Positions 8,382 through 12,916 of a stretch of DNA of 12,916 nt are shown here, one piece after another. Each line of letters opens with the position of its first letter. Within the stretch, counting starts at the first letter, position 1. Both the position numbers and the translations under genes were made by a program. The notes under the pieces were generated by a model. That model made no database searches, was not told the origin of the DNA, and worked only from the letters and a program-made list of their open reading frames with translations. This DNA is from Echinostoma caproni (taxonomy: Eukaryota > Platyhelminthes > Trematoda > Plagiorchiida > Echinostomatidae), in the NCBI GenBank assembly GCA_900618425.1, contig UZAN01043619.1, positions 11,061-23,976 on the forward strand, written 5' to 3'.

Positions 8382-8415
8382 GAACTGGTTCAAAACCGGT
8401 TCAAACCGGTTTGTG
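8382..8415. repeat. Palindromic CCGGTT / GGTTCAAA cluster
   Basis: Two and a half copies of a roughly 10-base unit (CCGGTTCAAA) overlap to form nested palindromes around ACCGGT. Such a string can fold into a hairpin. No protein or element boundary is evident beside it. Confidence 0.7.
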
Positions 8416-9940
8416 GTTAGTCCAAGATATAAAGTCGATCAATGAACGAAAGGGGGATAACCGCGACAATGGACCAGCCAATCCAATCACGAGAAGTAGC
8501 AGAGATTGACCAGTAGGATTAAAGGGGCACAATCAGCCAGTCGAAATCCACAAAAAGTACCATATTCATCCGGTCACACTGAGGATTGGCGCTTCCTCTA
8601 AGTCATACTGATGATGTTTGCTTAGCCAGTCTACGAAACGTCCTCGAACAACACTTTCAGTTCGGAGGAGACATCAACACCAATATCCGCATCCCGAGCT
8701 ACAATCAGTCCTCATTATATCCGGTCCCATTAAACTCAGCCGAAGCATACGCAACTTCTGAACAGAATCCTAACGTGATTGAAGCAGGTTGTTGCACGTA
8801 TTCGGTGGCTCAGGATGTGGTTCAAGTGATGCAATTTGATGGATTTGTTGTGTTATGCATACTAACCTTTGCACCCAATTATGTTCTCATGTTTAATTTC
8901 CATTTGAGTGTATCTGTGTAAAGTACTGTTAAATACCTGTTTTCATCATCCATGTGAATCACCCGTTCACCTAACCATGCCATTCTACTGCCGTCTGATT
9001 AGCGTGTGTCCATCCCGGTTCTATGCAACTTACCAAAGACGCAGACAAAATGATTATTTGCCACTTCATCCTACGCTCATCGTTCACCTGTGATCTGGCA
9101 TTACATCCCTGTGATGATTGCCTTCTCTCGTTCAAGTGATTCTTCTCTCGGTATATTTATACAAAAAGATTTTAATGATGCTCCTCTATTCGTCAGTTCG
9201 TTTATATGTCTGCACAATGGTGTTATAAAATTCCATGCATAGCTCTATGGAACACTCGAGAGCTTCGACTGTTTTCTTCATCGAAATTTCAAACGGGGAG
9301 AACCGTTGTAGGTTCTGATTAATAAAGACTTATGCTTGAGCGATGCCTTATCCGGCGTTGATCACTATATCCCTTGAAATATGACCTGCACATCTAAGGA
9401 TATGCTCTTCCTTCGGGACTAACATGCTGTCACATACTTTGAATCGATTTGCCACAATATTCGTATATAATAAACGCTGAAAACGGCCGCATTAAATGTG
9501 TAGTTTATCAACCTCTGTTCCTTTTACTACCTAGTCTCATGCTAGGGGTGTTTATCTTTATTCCTCAGTGATAGCGAAAACATCTGTCAAATTGGTGTTG
9601 GTTCAGCCATGCTGAACACTGGTTGCAACTCATCACCGAAGTAAGCACTCTCGAAAATTTCAACAGACAGAATGCAGGTCTACAAGTATCGTTGCGAATA
9701 ACCCTACAATGAAGTAAAGAAACTCATTAAGGGGTTAGTTACTTGTATAATTGAATGTTCCACGACAAATTCATAAAATTGATTGTTCTCTTAGTTACAA
9801 ATGGGTATCTCATTTCGCTGAATGGAACTGTTACAAACAACCCCAGACGACAAATAAACATCATTGTTATTTGGTGTATTGTGCTATCTGAACGCATGGG
9901 TTTACTGCGCAAAAAAATAACTAATGCGTAGAGCTTGTCA
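8416..9940. other. No gene seen
   Basis: A 111-codon plus-strand frame at 8586-8921 is the only long one. It starts at a TTG, has no family motif, and is of a length expected by chance in 13 kb at this base composition. The rest is AT-rich with nothing I can name. Confidence 0.45.
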
Positions 9941-10005
9941 GACTCAGCCGCGGTGCTCGTTTGTGTGCGAAGCGAAGGCGGAGAGCGGGGGTGAGTGAGT
10001 TTTAA
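9941..10005. other. Short GC-rich islet ending in a donor-like GTGAGTGAG
   Basis: About 60 bases are strongly GC-rich amid AT-rich DNA (ACTCAGCCGCGGTGCTCG, then GCGAAGGCGGAGAGCGGG). The islet is preceded by TTGTCAG and followed by GTGAGT, so it could pass for a small exon or a 5' UTR end. No protein similarity is seen, and the strand is uncertain. Confidence 0.25.
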
Positions 10006-11483
10006 CTCAAACCTTATTCAGTTTAATGTATCCGGTGGTTGATTATCTATATCACCAGTTCACATTGTAGCACCTTTTATCTGCTCGCAACCACTGCTTG
10101 ATCTCATCTCGCGGGACAAAATTGCAACCGTTGATTAGGATGAACATGCCACGGTTCGCTGGGCAGTAGTGTCACCCGAAACTCCGCTCAGATTGCGCTC
10201 AAAAATGGGGTTGCCAATTTGAAATGATTGTGGGTGTCTCTAATCTTAGTTCACTCAGAATGTTCTTTCGTCCACACAGAACTGATCTGAACGGGCATAG
10301 TTCATGAGATGAATTGCTTTGATATTCGCAGTTGTACCCACAAAATCGGACTTTGGATAGTCCGTTTCTAATCTGTTAGCGTCACAGTCGATACGATTTG
10401 AAAAAAGTCTGCCCTTTCCACATAAATCAACCATTTCACGAAACACATGGAGTCTAAATGAGAATTTGAAATGAACAAACTGAATGATAGACATACCGTC
10501 GAGTGAAAAGAACAAATTAAAAATATCACATCAATCGATGTGGTATATTGCATATAGTACTTACGCGAGTACAGAAAGCTACTTTCCACATGTGGAACAC
10601 AAGAATGTCGAAAGCCCCGTGATATATTGTGTTAACACTATAGTTTACAATTGATTCATGCATCGTTGACTCGAGAAATACTCCGAATGTTTTTCTTTCA
10701 GTTGATTTCACCATGCTTTCAAAAATCTCGAAACTACTGAAAGTAATCACCATTATGTGATGTCAACTAATTCCGACCGCTCGGTACTATAGCCTCCATT
10801 AGGAATAAATGTCACGAAATATATAGCCTATCTGAGTGCTGTGTAACCGCTTCGGAAATTTGAATGTAAAATTTGCGACCAACTCATTTGAGTGAAGTTT
10901 TTCCCCAAAAGCTGATCCTTTCAAAGTTCGATCATTCTCTGCTGCATATGTAAGCCACCAATCAGCATGCAAGCTGACTGCCCTGGCAGGTTTATATCAG
11001 AGTCCACTGAAATACACCGAAGCAACTTATATGGCTCAGTTTTATGGTTGTTCGGTTGTGGCGATTAGCGGAAGACAACAGCAGTTTTCGGTTTGAATTT
11101 GCGAGAAGGCCCCACTGAGACTGCCGATCATTTCGAAATTCAAACAAAAGGTTGTTTCCATCTACCCTTGTCGGACAGGTAACAAAATGTTTGATTTAAA
11201 AACTGCTTTGAACTTCTTTTGTCCATGCGAATGCATGGGATATCGGGGTCTGCGTGCGGTGCTCTTGATTGGAACTGCCTCCCTCTGTGAGCTCATTCTT
11301 GAATGGCACTGAACTGAATGGTTGGGCGCCAATCGAGCCATGAAATGTGAGATACACACTGTCCGTTATATCTATAGCACGATAAATAAATTACAGTGAA
11401 GCAGGTAAAAAAACATGTTGAAATGGTTGCAAATGACAAAGAAAATTTGCAAAATGTGCTCATCCCGGCCTAAACGAATACAA
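10006..11483. other. No gene seen
   Basis: Short frames on both strands, none recognisable. Bases 11225-11345 are GC-richer, with a minus-strand frame of about 65 codons (MARLAPNHSVQ...). This may be a repeat fragment, but I cannot place it. The downstream end of the Penelope-like element may lie in the last 100 bases; no clear boundary is visible. Confidence 0.4.
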
Positions 11484-12169
11484 CTATATCAAGTGGAATA
11501 AGTTACATAGGCCTAAAAATAAATCATGTGACATCCTGGTAGACCCAACACCTTTAAATAAGTCCCTTCTAGAAGAGGGGATAATTGTGACTACTTTGTG
11601 CAGCCCACTGAGGTTGTGGAGACGGGTAGTAATCGCCTCGGCGGTCGACACAATTCTTAATCTGACCTCTTTGGATAACCTACCCTTCACCCTCCAGAGA
11701 GGACGGAAGGCCTCAAGCACACTGACTTTGCGATTAAACTCAGTCAGATGGTTCTTAATTGCCGTCGCCCCAGTCCTTGTCAATCCCTGAGTTTAATAAA
11801 TGGGGTGGTGCTCCTTGATGCGGCCAGATAGACGCCTCACTGTTCGTCCCACATAATTTGCTCCACTGGAACAGGTGAATTGATAAACATAAAACGAAGT
11901 GGCGTCCGGGGGTAATCTATCCTTAACCTGCATTAAGAAAATAGGTTTGGACGTAAATGTAATGAGGGGTTTAGCAGCAGAGTAGGTGAATTTGATGGAA
12001 GATTGAATTAGTCTACTCAATATTCTCGTGATCGTTTTTCACCTGAATGGGATGGAGAGATAGACACGCTTCTTATTTGTGGTGTCTCGTGACGTCTTGG
12101 GTGGATATGATGTCATGCTTTTCTGAATAAATGATTCAGGATATCCATTCTGAAGAAAAACAATTTGTA
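11484..12169 (-). pseudogene. Penelope-like connector and GIY-YIG endonuclease remnant
   Basis: One reading frame spans the whole stretch with only two internal stops. In order it holds FLQNGYPESFIQK (about 12155-12115), KKRVYLSIPFR ending at a TGA (12039-12041), and KPIFLMQVKDRLPPDATS. The GIY-YIG core follows (FYVYQFTCSSGANYVGRT, then RRLSGRIKEHH, about 11905-11804). After the TAA come TGATAIKNHLTEFN and LEAFRPLWRVKGRLSKEVRL. In this family the endonuclease nicks target DNA. The usual Cys-x-Cys before Gly-x-x-Tyr is here Cys-Ser-Ser, so one conserved Cys is lost. The two stops look like point changes in an otherwise well-kept frame, suggesting fairly recent decay. Confidence 0.87.
12156..12169. 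repeat. Target-site duplication, left copy (14 bp)
   Basis: AAAAACAATTTGTA is repeated exactly at 12381-12394. The two copies bracket the 211-bp insertion. Deleting the insert and one copy restores continuous Penelope coding sequence (…GRIQIVFLQNGYPESF…). Confidence 0.88.
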
Positions 12170-12171
12170 AA

Positions 12172-12313
12172 AATAGAATCAGGTTTGTTTTAGCCACAAG
12201 GTGAATACCAAAACACAAGATTTCGGTGACAACGTTTCGACCTTCTTGGAAGGCCTTTGTCAAGTCTTGTGTTTTGGTATTCACGTTGTGGCTAAAACAA
12301 ACCTGATTCTATT
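12172..12313. repeat. 49-bp inverted repeat with 44-base loop
   Basis: The arms 12172-12220 and 12265-12313 are reverse complements at 48 of 49 bases; the single mismatch is at 12200. The RNA of either strand would form a long hairpin. Such near-perfect arms point to recent origin or copying of one arm from the other. Confidence 0.92.
12228..12263 (-). ncRNA. Hammerhead-like motif, probably degenerate
   Basis: On the minus strand: core-like TTGACAA, one extra A, stem II GGCCTTC/GAAGGTC (six Watson-Crick pairs and one G-U) with loop CAA, then GAAA. A minimal stem III (A-U, C-G around GTT) and the cleavage triplet GTC at 12230-12228 follow. C3 is U and G8 is A, which together keep the 3-8 pair. 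The extra A before stem II, and a seven-base unpaired stretch where stem I should begin, argue against activity. The helix that would be stem I is the 49-bp inverted repeat. Confidence 0.45.
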
Positions 12314-12345
12314 GTTACCAAGACCACAACGCCTATTTTTTTCGA

Positions 12346-12372
12346 AATAATCCGGAACACCTATGGATTATT
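12346..12372. other. Small hairpin in the tail of the nested insert
   Basis: AATAATCC (12346-12353) pairs with GGATTATT (12365-12372), an 8-bp perfect stem with an 11-base loop near the insert's end. It could mark a terminal structure of the element. No function is known to me. Confidence 0.5.
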
Positions 12373-12380
12373 AACTGTTT

Positions 12381-12394
12381 AAAAACAATTTGTA
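12381..12394. repeat. Target-site duplication, right copy (14 bp)
   Basis: An exact copy of 12156-12169, directly adjoining the resumed Penelope RT sequence. Confidence 0.88.
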
Positions 12395-12916
12395 TTCTTC
12401 CTAGTTTGAATTCGACAGAGAGCGAAGAATAAAGTTGCTTAACCATATTGAATGAGCAGTGAATCAATTTTTTTCATTGCAACGGGACGAATCTATGGTA
12501 GTGTGTGTACTATCCCGTCCATGTTTCCTTATGGTGAATGCTTCTGAGATGGAGCTATCTGATCAATGAAGCAAGAAAACGTCTAGAAATGCGGGACCAT
12601 TTGTGGATTCCTTTTCCAGGGTGAACTCCATTTTCGGATGAGCTCCATTGAACTTCTCCAACAGAATATCAGCATCTTATGCACATATGATGTCATCCAC
12701 ATTTCGTTTGTAAAAGTTAGACTCTTCTATGGGTTTTTAGAGTGCTCTGTTTTCCAATTTGTCCATGAAGATATCTGCTTGGTATCGCTCGGTTGCCCGG
12801 AAGTTGTCTTTATTCATGAATGTCTAGTGATTGGCATTCACACCACACGTCATTTGTCTTCATCTATGCTGATATCAAGGAAACCCAGTGAGCATGCATT
12901 ATTGGTTCCAAATTCT
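12395..12916 (-). pseudogene. Penelope-like reverse transcriptase remnant (partial)
   Basis: The minus-strand translation shows family landmarks in order: ADIFMDKLENRAL, then FYKRNVDDIICA (catalytic motif at 12703-12692), ILLEKFNGAHPKMEFTLEKE, and GPAFLDVFL. Further on, in another frame, comes SVEFKLGRIQIVFLQNGYP, which crosses the insertion point. The catalytic box, normally Tyr-Val-Asp-Asp, reads Asn-Val-Asp-Asp. In-frame stops follow ENRAL, IICA and VFLLH, and at least two frameshifts are needed to follow the family order. Bases beyond about 12780 are too decayed to align. The N-terminal half is outside the window. Confidence 0.82.

Larger units (their letters stand above)
12170..12380 (-). 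mobile_element. 211-bp nested insertion with inverted repeat and hammerhead-like loop
   Basis: The insert interrupts the host element's connector region and is flanked by perfect 14-bp duplications. It contains a 49-bp inverted repeat (12172-12220 and 12265-12313, one mismatch), a 44-base loop resembling a hammerhead, and a 67-base tail with a small hairpin (12346-12372). It encodes no protein. Terminal repeats of Penelope-like elements often carry hammerhead motifs and can be arranged inverted. The best reading is therefore a short, non-autonomous or heavily 5'-truncated Penelope-type insertion. A MITE is less likely, because the inverted repeats are not at both ends and the duplication is long. 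Confidence 0.72.
11484..12916 (-). mobile_element. Decayed Penelope-like retroelement (partial, edge of window)
   Basis: On the minus strand the order is reverse transcriptase C-terminal half, connector, then GIY-YIG endonuclease, which is the layout of Penelope-like elements. Several stops and frameshifts lie in the RT part, and two in-frame stops (TGA 12039-12041, TAA 11793-11795) in the C-terminal part. A 211-bp insertion splits it at 12170-12380. It is cut off at the window edge, so the RT start and upstream terminal repeat are not seen. The copy cannot make a working protein. Confidence 0.87.

Noticed and set aside
8586..8921. A 111-codon plus-strand frame with Cys-Cys-Thr
   Set aside because: No ATG start or clear splice borders, no family motif, and a length expected by chance.
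11587..11790. A plus-strand frame of 67 codons
   Set aside because: It is an antisense shadow of the Penelope C-terminal coding remnant.

Overview
The window looks like nuclear DNA of a flatworm, most likely a trematode. It is AT-rich and mostly non-coding, its exons are short with GT-AG borders, and its repeats resemble known fluke families. These are tRNA-derived SINEs that carry a hammerhead ribozyme (the type known as Sm-alpha in Schistosoma) and a Penelope-like retroelement. I cannot name the species. No bacterial-style operon, rRNA, true tRNA gene or CRISPR array is visible.

Layout. The left half carries two internal exons of a plus-strand gene for a family S28 serine peptidase of the dipeptidyl-peptidase 2 (DPP7) type, at 2264-2515 and 6124-6218. 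They are joined across a 3.6-kb intron with matching phase. The catalytic Ser exon lies upstream and the Asp/His exons downstream. I could not find them in the window, so the gene must extend beyond it or contain exons I cannot recognise.

The intron (2516-6123) holds the most unusual structure. At about 4951-5395 there are two copies of a tRNA-derived SINE in opposite orientation, each ending in a hammerhead-ribozyme sequence. The minus-strand copy (4985-5029) keeps the full catalytic core. The plus-strand copy (5338-5382), which is sense to the host pre-mRNA, has perfect stems but a G-to-A change at core position 8. A third, decayed piece of the same SINE lies at 1679-1763.

The middle (6219-11483) has no gene I can support. 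It holds a (AAT)n microsatellite, a palindromic CCGGTT cluster and a few short open frames of chance length.

The right end (11484-12916, minus strand) is a decayed Penelope-like element: reverse transcriptase remnant, connector and GIY-YIG endonuclease remnant, cut off by the window edge. It is interrupted by a 211-bp insertion (12170-12380) flanked by a perfect 14-bp target-site duplication. The insertion carries a 49-bp inverted repeat (one mismatch) around a hammerhead-like loop. Removing it restores the continuous NGYPESF connector region of the host element.

The elements do not form one pathway. The biological theme is a protease gene whose intron is colonised by ribozyme-bearing retroelements, next to a nested Penelope-like insertion.
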